Part shown: one piece after another, positions 47,701 through 56,539 of the stretch
How positions within the stretch are numbered: the first letter of the stretch is position 1
Layout of the letters: every line of letters starts with the position of its first letter
Assembly: GCA_964550025.1 (NCBI GenBank)
Contig: CAZJYI010000035.1
Location: 16,084 to 80,083 of the forward strand
DNA length: 64,000 bases
Reading direction: 5' to 3'
From: CAZJYI01 sp964550025
Lineage (GTDB): Bacteria; Verrucomicrobiota; Kiritimatiellia; UBA8416; CAYOBW01
Program-made: the position numbers and the translations under genes
The notes under the pieces: model-generated
The model's input: only the letters and a program-made list of their open reading frames with translations
Database searches by the model: none
Told to the model about the DNA's origin: nothing

Positions 47701-50700
47701 GCATACCCAGGACACGGTTGTTCACGGGTCGAACACGAACTACGTGGAGATGATCAACAAGGCCGCCGCGGGTCTTTCCACGGACGTGAAGTACCAGGAG
47801 ATCCTGCAGTACGTCGATCCGGTGCACCTGGCCGACTACATGATCGTGAATTACTACTCCGGCCACTCCGACTGGGGCGGCCTGAACTGGTACGTCTCCC
47901 GCAACCGCACCGGCGCGGACAAGCGATGGCGGTACATTTGCTGGGATGCCGAGCACGGCATCGAGCGCTTGAGCGACAACAACACCGGGAGGAACGATGC
48001 GGGGAGGCCGACAGCCCTGCACCACGATATGGCCGACAATGCCGAGTACCGCCTGCTCTTCGCCGACCGTGTGCATCGGCACCTGTTCAACGACGGGACG
48101 TTGACACCGAGCAATGCCGCCGCCACATTCCGGACCAGGCTCGATGACGTGGAGCAGGCCGTCTATGCCGAGTCGGCACGCTGGGGCGACAACCGCAAGG
48201 AACCGCCCTACCGCAAGGAGGTCGAGTGGGAAGCGGAGAAGACACGCCTGTTCGATACATACTTCCCCGCGCGCACGGCGGCCCTGCTGGGGCAACTCAG
48301 CGGGCAAAACCTGTACCCGGATGTGGATGCGCCGGTGCTGAGTCAACACGGCGGTGTATTCACGAACGGGTATGCGCTTTCGATGACGGCCGCCGACACG
48401 ATCTACTACACCCTGGACGGCACGGACCCGCGCGAATACGGGACGGGATCGCCGACGGGGACGGTTTACGTCGGCCCGATTACGCTGCCGTACGGGCTAA
48501 CGGTAAAAGCCCGGGTGCGCGACGGGGCAAACACGTGGAGCGCCCTGACCGAGGCGCTGTTCGTTCCGGAAAGCCCGCCCGAGCTGTGGGTCACCGAGGT
48601 GATGTATAACCCGCGTGCGGCCGCAGGCAGCGAGACCAACGGCGGCTACTCGCGGAGCGACTTCGAGTTCATTGAACTGCAGAACCGGGGATCGGGGACC
48701 ATCGGCCTTGCGGACCTGGCGTTTACCGACGCGATCACTTTCGATTTCGCAGACGGGGATCTACAGACGCTCGGCGCGGGAGAGCACGTCGTGGTGGTGA
48801 AGAACCTGGCCGCGTTCAAGGTCCGCTACCCCGGCTGGGCTTCGCTCAACATTGCCGGAGAGTTCCAGCGGGTCTTCTCGTTCCCCGTGCAGACACTGGC
48901 CGACAACGGCGAGCGGGTCGTGCTGCAGAACGGCCAGGGCAGCAACCTGCTCTCCTTCACCTACAACGATGCCCGCGGGTGGCCGCTCGAAACCGACGGG
49001 GCCGGGCATTCGCTGGTCCCGCTGGTCTTGACGAATGGGACCGACAAGGTGTTGGACTACAGCGGCAACTGGCGCGCAAGCGCCTTTATGGACGGGTCGC
49101 CCGGCACCGCCGACCCGGCACCGATCCAAAGCGTCGTCATCAACGAGGTCACGGCCCACACGGACACCGGTCAGCCGCCGCCGAACGACTCCGACGACTG
49201 GATCGAGCTGCACAATCCGTTGAGCGTTGCCGTTGACATCGGGGGATGGTGGCTCAGCGATGGCGACAACGACCTCATGATCTACCAGATACCGACCGGG
49301 ACGGTGATGCTGGCCGGCGAATTCCTCAAGCTGAGCGAGAACCTGCATTTCCATACCAACCGCCTGGACGGTTCCGGCTTCGGTCTGGATAAGGCCGGAG
49401 AGCGAGTCTACCTGACAGCGATGCCGGGCGCCCCGAGCAACCGCGTGGTTGATGCCGTGCGCTTCAAGGCCCAGGAAAACGGTCCGAGCCTGGGACGCTA
49501 TCCGAACGGTACCGGCCCGTGGTATACGCTGGTGCCGACGCCCGCTGCGTCGAACGCCATGCCCGGCAGCCACGTCCTTATCAGCCAGATCATGTACCAC
49601 CCCGAGCCGACCCTTGCGAACCCGGAGAACAACACCAACGACGAATACATCGAGATCTACAATCCGCTGGGTGTCCCCGCGCCGTTGTGGACGAACGCCG
49701 GCCCATGGCGCATAGACGGTGGGATCGGCTACACCTTCCCTTCGAACACCACGCTCGCGGCCGGAGAGCGTCTGATGGTTGTCTCCTTCGACCCGGTCGC
49801 CGACATCGGCGCGCGGGATGCGTTCTTTGACCATTACGCGCTTACCAACGGGCAGGTCGAGCTTCTCGGGCCTTACAGCGGGCAGCTTGACAACCAGGGA
49901 GACCGCGTTGCCCTGGAGAGGCCACTGGAGGCGGACCCTCCCGATACCCGTGTCTCCTGGGTCATTGTGGATGAAGTCATCTACTTCGACAGCTCCCCCT
50001 GGGCGTCCGGCGCCGACGCAGGCGGGGGGCCGCTCTTCAGGACGGAGCCGGCCGGGCACGGCAACGAGCCCGCCAATTGGGCCCTTGAGCCGCCGGGGAT
50101 GGATGACTTCAAGGTCACCGGTATGTCGCTATCGGCCGGTACGCCGGTGGTGGCATGGGGAGGGTATACCAACGGCGCCTGGTACGTTGAGCGCTCCACC
50201 AACCTGACCTCGGGCTTCAGCCAGATTGGCACGAGCATGGTTGCGACCACTTACCACGACACGGGGCTCCCGTCTTCCGAGTCCACATATTATTACCGCG
50301 TCACGCTCAAGGTCATGGGTGCGACGGTGCCTTCGCGCAACGTGGGGGGATATACCGCTCTGACGGCCCGCTCCAATGCCTACAGCCTGGTAGGCAATCC
50401 CTTCCAGAAACTCGCGGTCTACGAGGGTGTCGCGACCAACAACACCGCCACCGCAATCACGGACGGTGGTGCATCCTGGGCAGTGGGACAGTATACAGCG
50501 GGGGTCTCGGGCCAGGAGGCGACCGGCACGAGTTCTTTCTACGTGGAGATTCGCGACTCCGAGAACGCGTTCTATGGCAAGCGCTTCTCGATCGCGTCCA
50601 ACAGCACCACGGAGTTGTGGATCGACGGCGGGGCGGCGGCAGGCCTGACGAACGGCGCCTTGGTCGACGCCGACTACGCCATCGTGCCCGAACAGCGCAT

Positions 50701-51286
50701 ACGCGATATTTTCGGCGAGCCGGGCAGCCCGCTGCTGGCCGGCGGCGACGGCCTGCTGAATGCGGACAACGTGCTCTTCTGGAGCGGTGGATCATGGGAA
50801 CGAATCTACCACAATGGTGCGTTCGGTCCGCCACCAGTGCGGAACCACTGGCTGCTGGGCAGCACGGTCGTTGACGACAGGCCTGTTCTCCGCGATAGCG
50901 GCTTCTTCGTCCTCCGGCGATCATCGTCCGATGTCCATCTGGGGGTCACGGGCGAAGTCTCGTCGAACGATCAATGGATCGATCTGAACGCGGGATACAA
51001 CCTGGTGGGGGGCGGTTGGCTCACGAGTGTGGCCATTGTTGACACCGGCCTGGAGGGCGTCATAGGCGGCGGCACCAGATCGAGCACGGCGCCCACCATT
51101 CTCGAGTGGAGCGGATCGAGCTGGGAGGCGCCAGTCTTCTACAAAACGGGCGGCGGTCCGCCGTGGCTGGTGGGGAGCTGGGTGCGCGGTTCGACGGCTG
51201 TGGACGACACTTTCGTGTTAGAGCCGAACAGGGGTTACTTTATCGAGAGCACGACCAATACCGTTTGGCGAAAGGAGCGCCCATAG
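44711..51286 (+). CDS. Giant secreted CotH-type kinase with lamin-tail domains
   Basis: 2191 residues, starting after GAGGAGACCCCAG with a signal peptide (LLAACTGLALTLAQHARS). In order: a jelly-roll N-terminus; tandem InlB-B-like repeats (about 235-530; YYLDLTVNPGGTTDV, YYLDLTEYGSGTTDV); a lamin-tail domain (LRINEFMAINDS); a chitobiase-type C domain (VTLTSSTDGAQIRYTLDGTA); and the CotH protein-kinase-like domain (about 810-1200). The CotH domain has GVYGFHERPDESFGASYFGG and the acidic/amide set D1054, N1059 and D1079 (WDAEHG) expected for metal and ATP binding. A second chitobiase-type domain, three more lamin-tail domains and a 300-residue C-terminal module like TIGR02597 follow. It may phosphorylate secreted partners, plausibly its operon neighbours. 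Confidence 0.85.
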   Translation: MRMKSIIGRRGLLAACTGLALTLAQHARSDLLAYYCDGTDIDAAALIDLAGHADATAGNLQAVGFQGGNYISRPSFGASTPAGPTAGSSTGSEWLFARASYVQTTPGTGTDYFGFTVTPDLAPLALFSLTFDWVIVSARNGSFDAQCQVFVSVDGGAFVGLTPISSDSITVPSGGPSHTFGSVNTIVTDLTGIGNPATSMVVRICLGDDSSRAGQAQFVQGIKLEGALAGTVADLTVSSDYGTPNPAVGLARYVTGTVVTASVDAAVTGVETQYVCTGWVGTEDVPASGTTNEAVFTMTTHSTIAWQWGTNYYLDLTVNPGGTTDVQTGWFASGSNVTVTATATNGGNAVWLGDTNGCMIAGDAITCPMTGPRAISLYFQPAGNVRLTVVSAHGGADPETGIPHFYASGSNVNAVVTNSPLTLGGTTQHVCYGWSRVGSEPGSGVGAGTSFAISNETTLTWQWQTDYYLDLTEYGSGTTDVHSGWIAAGSNVTITAYPDHGGVVTWAGDTGGCTITSNQISWTMGAARALSVGHPLPAGLRINEFMAINDSTLTNSLNELSDWIEIYNSTTGTVDLTGWHLTDNAGDLTKWTFPTTNLAADGYLLIYADGSATSVTNGELHASFKLSGDGEYLGLVKPDGLTVEHAYDPDYPSQSADISYGIGSLYELRYFDVPTPGQPNNAGFLPVKRPKFNYKRGIYTNAISVTLTSSTDGAQIRYTLDGTAPSSTYGALHTGAIDITNSTCLRAVAYKAGDYNPSAVKTHTYIFPLGVLQQDGAGWPATWAHTGVGDYEMDPAVVGDRSTEIVAGLQDLPTVSLALDPDDMFAAGGVGIYPQGEGIPRATSFEFFDPRTGESVQENCAVQVFGGTSVNRWKTDKLQFRLRFKEEYGATKLDYPVFGEDNAETFDNLVLDGRLANTWTYGGGVEPGSQRARAQFVRDSYIPDLQVSASGYGVHGRHVNLYIDGLYWGVYGFHERPDESFGASYFGGDREDYDVVKHTQDTVVHGSNTNYVEMINKAAAGLSTDVKYQEILQYVDPVHLADYMIVNYYSGHSDWGGLNWYVSRNRTGADKRWRYICWDAEHGIERLSDNNTGRNDAGRPTALHHDMADNAEYRLLFADRVHRHLFNDGTLTPSNAAATFRTRLDDVEQAVYAESARWGDNRKEPPYRKEVEWEAEKTRLFDTYFPARTAALLGQLSGQNLYPDVDAPVLSQHGGVFTNGYALSMTAADTIYYTLDGTDPREYGTGSPTGTVYVGPITLPYGLTVKARVRDGANTWSALTEALFVPESPPELWVTEVMYNPRAAAGSETNGGYSRSDFEFIELQNRGSGTIGLADLAFTDAITFDFADGDLQTLGAGEHVVVVKNLAAFKVRYPGWASLNIAGEFQRVFSFPVQTLADNGERVVLQNGQGSNLLSFTYNDARGWPLETDGAGHSLVPLVLTNGTDKVLDYSGNWRASAFMDGSPGTADPAPIQSVVINEVTAHTDTGQPPPNDSDDWIELHNPLSVAVDIGGWWLSDGDNDLMIYQIPTGTVMLAGEFLKLSENLHFHTNRLDGSGFGLDKAGERVYLTAMPGAPSNRVVDAVRFKAQENGPSLGRYPNGTGPWYTLVPTPAASNAMPGSHVLISQIMYHPEPTLANPENNTNDEYIEIYNPLGVPAPLWTNAGPWRIDGGIGYTFPSNTTLAAGERLMVVSFDPVADIGARDAFFDHYALTNGQVELLGPYSGQLDNQGDRVALERPLEADPPDTRVSWVIVDEVIYFDSSPWASGADAGGGPLFRTEPAGHGNEPANWALEPPGMDDFKVTGMSLSAGTPVVAWGGYTNGAWYVERSTNLTSGFSQIGTSMVATTYHDTGLPSSESTYYYRVTLKVMGATVPSRNVGGYTALTARSNAYSLVGNPFQKLAVYEGVATNNTATAITDGGASWAVGQYTAGVSGQEATGTSSFYVEIRDSENAFYGKRFSIASNSTTELWIDGGAAAGLTNGALVDADYAIVPEQRIRDIFGEPGSPLLAGGDGLLNADNVLFWSGGSWERIYHNGAFGPPPVRNHWLLGSTVVDDRPVLRDSGFFVLRRSSSDVHLGVTGEVSSNDQWIDLNAGYNLVGGGWLTSVAIVDTGLEGVIGGGTRSSTAPTILEWSGSSWEAPVFYKTGGGPPWLVGSWVRGSTAVDDTFVLEPNRGYFIESTTNTVWRKERP

Positions 51287-51287
51287 C

Positions 51288-54200
51288 ATGAGGAGAATCA
51301 TCGGAATAGTGGCGGCGCTGCTCTGCCTGGTGCAGTGGGGGCTGGCGGGCGATGTCACCGTGGAGTGGCAGAACTGGGATGACGACCATCTCTATGACTC
51401 CAGCGGAACGGACATGCGGACCGTCAGTAACCGCTTCGAACTCATTCTCGATGTCAATGGGAATACGGATGTGGCGGAAATGATCGCAAGCAACTACATT
51501 GCTATTGCTGCTGAAGCCGCGGACACGGCCGCCTACGGGTCGGACGACGACGTCACCCTGACGGCGCGGAACACCAATTGGCAGTACGATATGGGCTTCG
51601 ATTTTGGGTATGTCGACGGCTGGAGTCTCTATGACGAAACCCTGTACGCTTCCACGAAGTTCTACTTCCGATTCTACAACCACGCGCAGGTTGACAGCGC
51701 ATCGGAGGCGGGCCTGGTTTACAGTACCGGGGGGAATTGGGTGACGCCCGCGGATGCGCTCAGCCCCCCGACGTCGATCGACCTGGCGCGGACCGGTTCC
51801 GAGAGTGCGGACCTGGCCGGATCCGTGGATGGCATGAACGCCGACGGATGGGCGACCATGGCCGGCTCGATCCCGACTGCGCCGGAAATCGCCATCGTGG
51901 ACAGCTCGCCTAAGAGTCTTGGCACGGTCGCGGTCGGCCTGACCAACAACACCCAGTACATCACGGTAACCAACTCGGGTACAGCCGTGCTGAACATCAC
52001 CAATTTCACATGGACCGGCCACTCCGCCGAGTTCGTGCTGAGAGACGGCGGCGGCAGCCCCACCGGACAGGTGGCTGCCGGCTCCTCGACCAACATCTAC
52101 ATTTCCTTCGCCCCGACCAACACCGGTGCACGTCAAGCGGTACTCTACGTTCTTTCCGACGATACGAACACGCCATCAACGAACATCACCATCCAGGGCA
52201 CCGGTAAAGCCGCTGGGTCGCCGAGTGTTACGAACGATCCGGCGGCCACAGTGGGCCAAGGTACGGCGACGCTCTACGGCACGGTGACTTCCACGGGCGG
52301 GGTGGCGCTGAGCCACGTGCGCATCTACTGGGGCGACAACGACGGCGGCGAGACCCACACATGGGATAACACGGCCGTCATCGATGAGACCTCCGTTTCC
52401 GAAGGGGTTGCGTTCTCGACCAACCTCACCGGACTGTACTACGGCATCGAGTACAACTACCGCACCTACGCTTCCAACCAATTCGGCCAAGCCTGGTCCG
52501 GCAACTCGACGTTCCTGACAGAGGTGCCGACCGAGTCGACCTCCTATACCAGCAGCGGGTCTTACACGCCGAGCGTGGACGGGGTTGTCGATGTGCTGGT
52601 GGTGGCCGGCGGCGGCAGCGGCGGCAGCCGCACGGGTGGCGGCGGCGCCGCCGGGGGGCTGATCCATACGCAGGACTACGCCGTGGTCGCCGGCAGCAAC
52701 TACACGGTGACTGTCGGGGCCGGAGGGGCAGCGCGCACCGGCTACAATCAGGAAGGTCTTGCCGGCGCCAACTCGGCATTCGGCGCTCTGGTTGCTATCG
52801 GCGGCGGCGGTGGTGCGGCAAATGCCGCCGGCTCCTCCGGTGGTTCCGGCGGCGGCGGATCGCGAGCTCTCAGTGGTGCCTCCGGCACGGCCGGGCAAGG
52901 TTACGCAGGCGGCGACGGCAACGGCAACTACGGCGGCGGCGGCGGTGGCGCCGGCGGGGTCGGAGTCGGGGGGGGCACTGGCGGGATCGGGACCGACGGT
53001 GGACCGGGCGTGACCAACAGCATAACCGGTTCGCCGGTAGTCTACGCGGCCGGCGGCGGCGGCGGCAGCTATGACCAGACGACATATGGACTCGGCGGCT
53101 CCGGCGGTGTGGGCGGGCGCGGTGCGGCCGAAGCGGACACTATACTCGCCACGGCGGGAGCGGCCAATACCGGTTCCGGTGGCGGTGGCGGTGGCGGAAA
53201 CAGCGATCCTTACGACAACTCCGGTGCCGGCGCCGATGGAATCGTCATCGTGCGCTCTGCTCTCTTCCCCACGATCACCAACACCGCCGCCTCGGATGTG
53301 ACGAGCAGTAGCGCGACAATCGAGGCCATCCTGGACGGCAAGGGCTCGGTGTACGATGTCTACGCGTACTGGAAAACGAACGGCGCCGCGTCGTGGGAGC
53401 ACTCGGACTTCGTCGGCTCCTACACCAACGCGGCCCCCACCAATCTGGCCTTCGTCGCGACCAACCTGCTGGGGGGGACGTCCTACGACTACACGTTCCA
53501 GGCCACGAATGCGGCCACCAACATCTGGGCGACGCCGAATGCGGAGTTTACAACTTCGGTAGCGGGCGCACCCGAAATCAACAATACCAACGGCGCAACG
53601 AACGTTCAGGCGACAAACGCATATCTGAACGGAACCCTGACCACGACGGGTGCGGCGCCGACGACCGTCTGGGCGTACTACGGCACGACGGACGGAACAA
53701 ACAACAAGGCGGCATGGACCACGGGCGGCCGGGTCGGCACAGGCTCCGGCGCCATGCCGCAGAACTTCGCCACGAATGTCACAGGTCTTTCGGGATCGAC
53801 GACCTACTACTACCGGTTCTACGCGACGAACACCTACGGCGACGACTGGAGTGCGACCGCGCAGTTCACGACGAAGTTGGACACCAGCGGGTACCTGAAG
53901 AAGATGAAGATCACCTTCAGCGGCTACAGCGAGACCGAAACGCTGACGAACTTCCCCGCCCTGGTGGTGCTGTCAAACAATGTCGCCAGCGGGTTCTCCT
54001 ATGGCGATTTCGGATCCGACGACGGTTACGACCTGCGCTTCTTCGATCCCTCGGAGACGACCGAGTTGAACTACGAGACCGAGGAATGGAACACCGGCGG
54101 GGTTTCCTATGTCTGGGTGCAGGTGCCCGAGCTGACGAATAGCTGCCATATCTGGGCCTACTGGGACAATGCATCCCTGGCCGCCAGCCCGGCCGCCTAC

Positions 54201-54935
54201 ACCACCAATGGGGCGACGTGGAGCGAGGATTACGAGCTTGTACAGCATCTTAACGAGGCATCAGGTACACATTATGATTCGACAGCCAACGCACACGATT
54301 CCTCGGGCGTAGGCGGCGATCCCACGGAGGGTGCAACAGGCTTGATCGGCCCGTGTGTCTCGTTTGATGGGAACGACTATGTTGACATTCCGAACGATGC
54401 GACAAGACTATGGGACGGCATTGTTAAGAACAGCACGTTCACGCTTTCAGCCATTGTGAAATCAGCGACGGCTAACTACGGTAATTACGCTAAAATTGTT
54501 GACTATGGTGAATTTGCCGGCGGCGGTTTTGGGCTGCATGCACGTTCCGACGATAAGTTCAATTACTACTATAATGATAACCTCCCCAATCCAGGTGCGG
54601 GAATTGCAGTTGATATTACCGACTGGCATCATCTGGTATTGACCTTTAGTGGCGGGACTCTTCGCTACTATAATGATGGCGTTGAGGTCGATAGTTTGTC
54701 TTCAGCAGTAGAACTCGACAATTACTCGAATCCCTTCAGATTCGGCGGTCAGTCGAAGTTTCCACAAGCAGGAAGGTATTGGAATGGTCTTATAGACGAA
54801 GTCCGTGTAATGCCGGTCGCCCGCTCGGCCAACTGGGTCATGGCCTGCTACTCGAACCAGAAGCAGGGCTCGACATTCGCCACGTACGATACCGTGGCGG
54901 ACTTGTCGCCGGCAACGCTGTTCATTTTTAAATGA
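51288..54935 (+). CDS. 1215-aa surface protein: DVTVxWxNWDD, anchor-D, glycine-rich, DUF2341 and LamG
   Basis: The ATG lies one base behind the CotH stop, so the two are probably coupled. After a signal peptide (GIVAALLCLVQWGLAG) come: the DVTVEWQNWDD domain shared with the protein at 43363; a choice-of-anchor D domain (EIAIVDSSPKSLGTV ... NITIQGTG); an Fn3-like segment; and a glycine-rich domain (about 435-665, long Gly runs starting VVAGGGSGG). Then two Fn3-like domains, DUF2341 (KKMKITFSGYSETETLTNFP), a LamG-like domain with lower GC than the rest, and the tail SPATLFIFK. It has no enzyme motif and is probably an adhesin or matrix protein. Confidence 0.83.
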   Translation: MRRIIGIVAALLCLVQWGLAGDVTVEWQNWDDDHLYDSSGTDMRTVSNRFELILDVNGNTDVAEMIASNYIAIAAEAADTAAYGSDDDVTLTARNTNWQYDMGFDFGYVDGWSLYDETLYASTKFYFRFYNHAQVDSASEAGLVYSTGGNWVTPADALSPPTSIDLARTGSESADLAGSVDGMNADGWATMAGSIPTAPEIAIVDSSPKSLGTVAVGLTNNTQYITVTNSGTAVLNITNFTWTGHSAEFVLRDGGGSPTGQVAAGSSTNIYISFAPTNTGARQAVLYVLSDDTNTPSTNITIQGTGKAAGSPSVTNDPAATVGQGTATLYGTVTSTGGVALSHVRIYWGDNDGGETHTWDNTAVIDETSVSEGVAFSTNLTGLYYGIEYNYRTYASNQFGQAWSGNSTFLTEVPTESTSYTSSGSYTPSVDGVVDVLVVAGGGSGGSRTGGGGAAGGLIHTQDYAVVAGSNYTVTVGAGGAARTGYNQEGLAGANSAFGALVAIGGGGGAANAAGSSGGSGGGGSRALSGASGTAGQGYAGGDGNGNYGGGGGGAGGVGVGGGTGGIGTDGGPGVTNSITGSPVVYAAGGGGGSYDQTTYGLGGSGGVGGRGAAEADTILATAGAANTGSGGGGGGGNSDPYDNSGAGADGIVIVRSALFPTITNTAASDVTSSSATIEAILDGKGSVYDVYAYWKTNGAASWEHSDFVGSYTNAAPTNLAFVATNLLGGTSYDYTFQATNAATNIWATPNAEFTTSVAGAPEINNTNGATNVQATNAYLNGTLTTTGAAPTTVWAYYGTTDGTNNKAAWTTGGRVGTGSGAMPQNFATNVTGLSGSTTYYYRFYATNTYGDDWSATAQFTTKLDTSGYLKKMKITFSGYSETETLTNFPALVVLSNNVASGFSYGDFGSDDGYDLRFFDPSETTELNYETEEWNTGGVSYVWVQVPELTNSCHIWAYWDNASLAASPAAYTTNGATWSEDYELVQHLNEASGTHYDSTANAHDSSGVGGDPTEGATGLIGPCVSFDGNDYVDIPNDATRLWDGIVKNSTFTLSAIVKSATANYGNYAKIVDYGEFAGGGFGLHARSDDKFNYYYNDNLPNPGAGIAVDITDWHHLVLTFSGGTLRYYNDGVEVDSLSSAVELDNYSNPFRFGGQSKFPQAGRYWNGLIDEVRVMPVARSANWVMACYSNQKQGSTFATYDTVADLSPATLFIFK

Positions 54936-55046
54936 TGGTGTGACGCCAGACATCCGGTATTCGAGTGCTCGCGGCGCCGACAATCGATTTAAGCACCGCT
55001 CAAGCTGTGCTTCATGAAAGAGAGTTCGATGGCCTCCTTCGGCGTC

Positions 55047-56237
55047 TTACGCCGTATCTCCCTTCTGGCGGCGGAATTGGGAGGGGGTAAGGCCGGTCTG
55101 GCGCTTGAAGAACTTGCCCAACTTGTCCTGTTCGCTGAAACCGCACAGGCCGGCGATATGGGCGATGGAGAGGTCGGTTGTCAGAAGATATCTCTTGGCG
55201 TGTTCCAGGCGGACCCGACGGATTTCGTCCCCCGGGGTGTGGCCCAGGACGTCGCGGAACCGTTCCGTCAGCGTTTGCTTCGAGATGGCGGCCATGCGGC
55301 AGACTTCAGCCACGGTGATCGCCTCGCAGGCATGCTCCGCGATGATCTGCCGCGCCTTCTGCAGGTAGCCCACGGACGCGTCTCCCCCGCCGGTGGACTC
55401 GCGATGGACAATCGGGGGTGGGGGCAACGAGACGATGGCCGGGTTCGTAACAGCGCCGGACAGGATGCCGTCGAGCAGTCGCATGCCCTCGTATCCGACG
55501 ATCTGCCCCGGCATTGGGATGCTCGACAACGGCGGGCTACAGCAACGCGAAATGCGAAAATCGAACAGGCCCAGGACGGCCACGTCCTGGGGAATCCGCA
55601 GACCGAGTTCTCGGGCCTGCTCGCAGACAAGAAACGCCGTGAAATCCTCCTCGCACCATACGCCCGCGGGTAGCGTGAGCTCACCCAGGGAGCGACGCAG
55701 GCGGAGCTTGAGCTCATCGGGAGCCCACGGATGAAGTTCTCCCTTGCTCAGGCTGACGTCTTTCTCGTTTGCCCACTTAATCAAGGTGAGTGGGAGAGAG
55801 AGCCGTTGTGTGGCTTTCTCAAGGAGAGACCAGCGTTCTTCATACGGCGCCTGACCCCGTCGCTCGAAGCCAACATAGGCCAGTTCCGCCACCTGGAGTC
55901 CCGCCAGGTGCTCGACAGCCGCTTCCACGACGGCTTTGCGACTGAACGCCACGACCGAGATCTTGCCCTGCCAGTAGCCACTGGCGTTCACCAGCGCGAT
56001 GCCCTGCGAGAGCAGATCGAGCGCCCATGTGTCATCCGGTGAGAGCCAGGTGAGAGCACCATCAAACTGGGGGGGGGAGAGGAATGATGGCGGGTCGTCC
56101 CCCAACGGGAGTGCGACCTCACCGATGTCAATGTACCGGTGTTCGTTCGCGTACCGGACGGCCCCTTCCAACAGGCGGGTGCTGTATTCCTGCGACCTCG
56201 GAAGAATAGCGACGATACGTCTTTTTTCGCCGGGCAT
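55047..56237 (-). CDS. XylR-like AraC-family regulator (copy B)
   Basis: 396 residues with the same architecture as the regulator at 40505: sensor half (RRIVAILPRSQEYSTRLLEG, DVAVLGLFDFRISRCC) and AraC domain (ITVAEVCRMAAISKQTLTER, LSIAHIAGLCGFSEQDKLGK). The sequence between the two halves (SLPPPPIVHRESTGGG) is identical in both copies. It is divergent from the intact anchor-D protein at 56540. The 3' flank also carries the shared motif atggcctccttcggcgtc found downstream of copy A, so the duplicated block extends past the stop codon. Confidence 0.92.
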   Translation of the reverse strand: MPGEKRRIVAILPRSQEYSTRLLEGAVRYANEHRYIDIGEVALPLGDDPPSFLSPPQFDGALTWLSPDDTWALDLLSQGIALVNASGYWQGKISVVAFSRKAVVEAAVEHLAGLQVAELAYVGFERRGQAPYEERWSLLEKATQRLSLPLTLIKWANEKDVSLSKGELHPWAPDELKLRLRRSLGELTLPAGVWCEEDFTAFLVCEQARELGLRIPQDVAVLGLFDFRISRCCSPPLSSIPMPGQIVGYEGMRLLDGILSGAVTNPAIVSLPPPPIVHRESTGGGDASVGYLQKARQIIAEHACEAITVAEVCRMAAISKQTLTERFRDVLGHTPGDEIRRVRLEHAKRYLLTTDLSIAHIAGLCGFSEQDKLGKFFKRQTGLTPSQFRRQKGDTA

Positions 56238-56539
56238 CTAAGCCATTCCCCTATGCCACCACGATCTGCATCAGTTGTTCAGGCAGGGCCGGTACCGCGC
56301 GACGGGTGGCTACCATGTTCACGTTGTGGTGGCGAGGCACACATTGCCCGGGACAAACGCTGCTTCCGTCAAACCACTGCGTATCATGCGAGAATCTCTC
56401 CCGCAGGGCAAGCGGCCAGGTTGACAAAATGTCGAAAACCGCCGTCCCCAGGGGTCTAGACCGATTCTCACGCATACGGGATAATTACGGCTACAAATCA
56501 ACGAATAGCTCTGGAAGCGGCACAACAGGAGGATGCAGG
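56238..56539. promoter_or_regulatory. Divergent control region, copy B
   Basis: The region is a copy of 41693-42070 without the extra GGAGGA-flanked segment. The direct repeats read CACGTTG at 56320-56326 and CACATTG at 56340-56346, again 20 bp apart, and the palindrome GGTCTAGACC is at 56453-56462. TTGACA at 56421-56426 could be a -35 element, but no good -10 is seen at the right distance. Confidence 0.5.

Noticed and set aside
45164..50059. Minus-strand open frames of 1061 and 432 codons
   Set aside because: Antisense to the CotH/lamin-tail gene; Arg/His/Val-rich composition typical of GC-rich shadow frames, no signal or domain.
52597..53250. GGCGGC-rich stretch considered as a tandem repeat or CRISPR-like array
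   Set aside because: It is irregular and in frame as a glycine-rich protein domain; no constant repeat or spacer length.
56421..56475. Sigma-70 promoter with TTGACA at 56421
   Set aside because: No acceptable -10 hexamer at 16-18 bp, and the equivalent site in the duplicate region reads TTGACG; left as a remark only.
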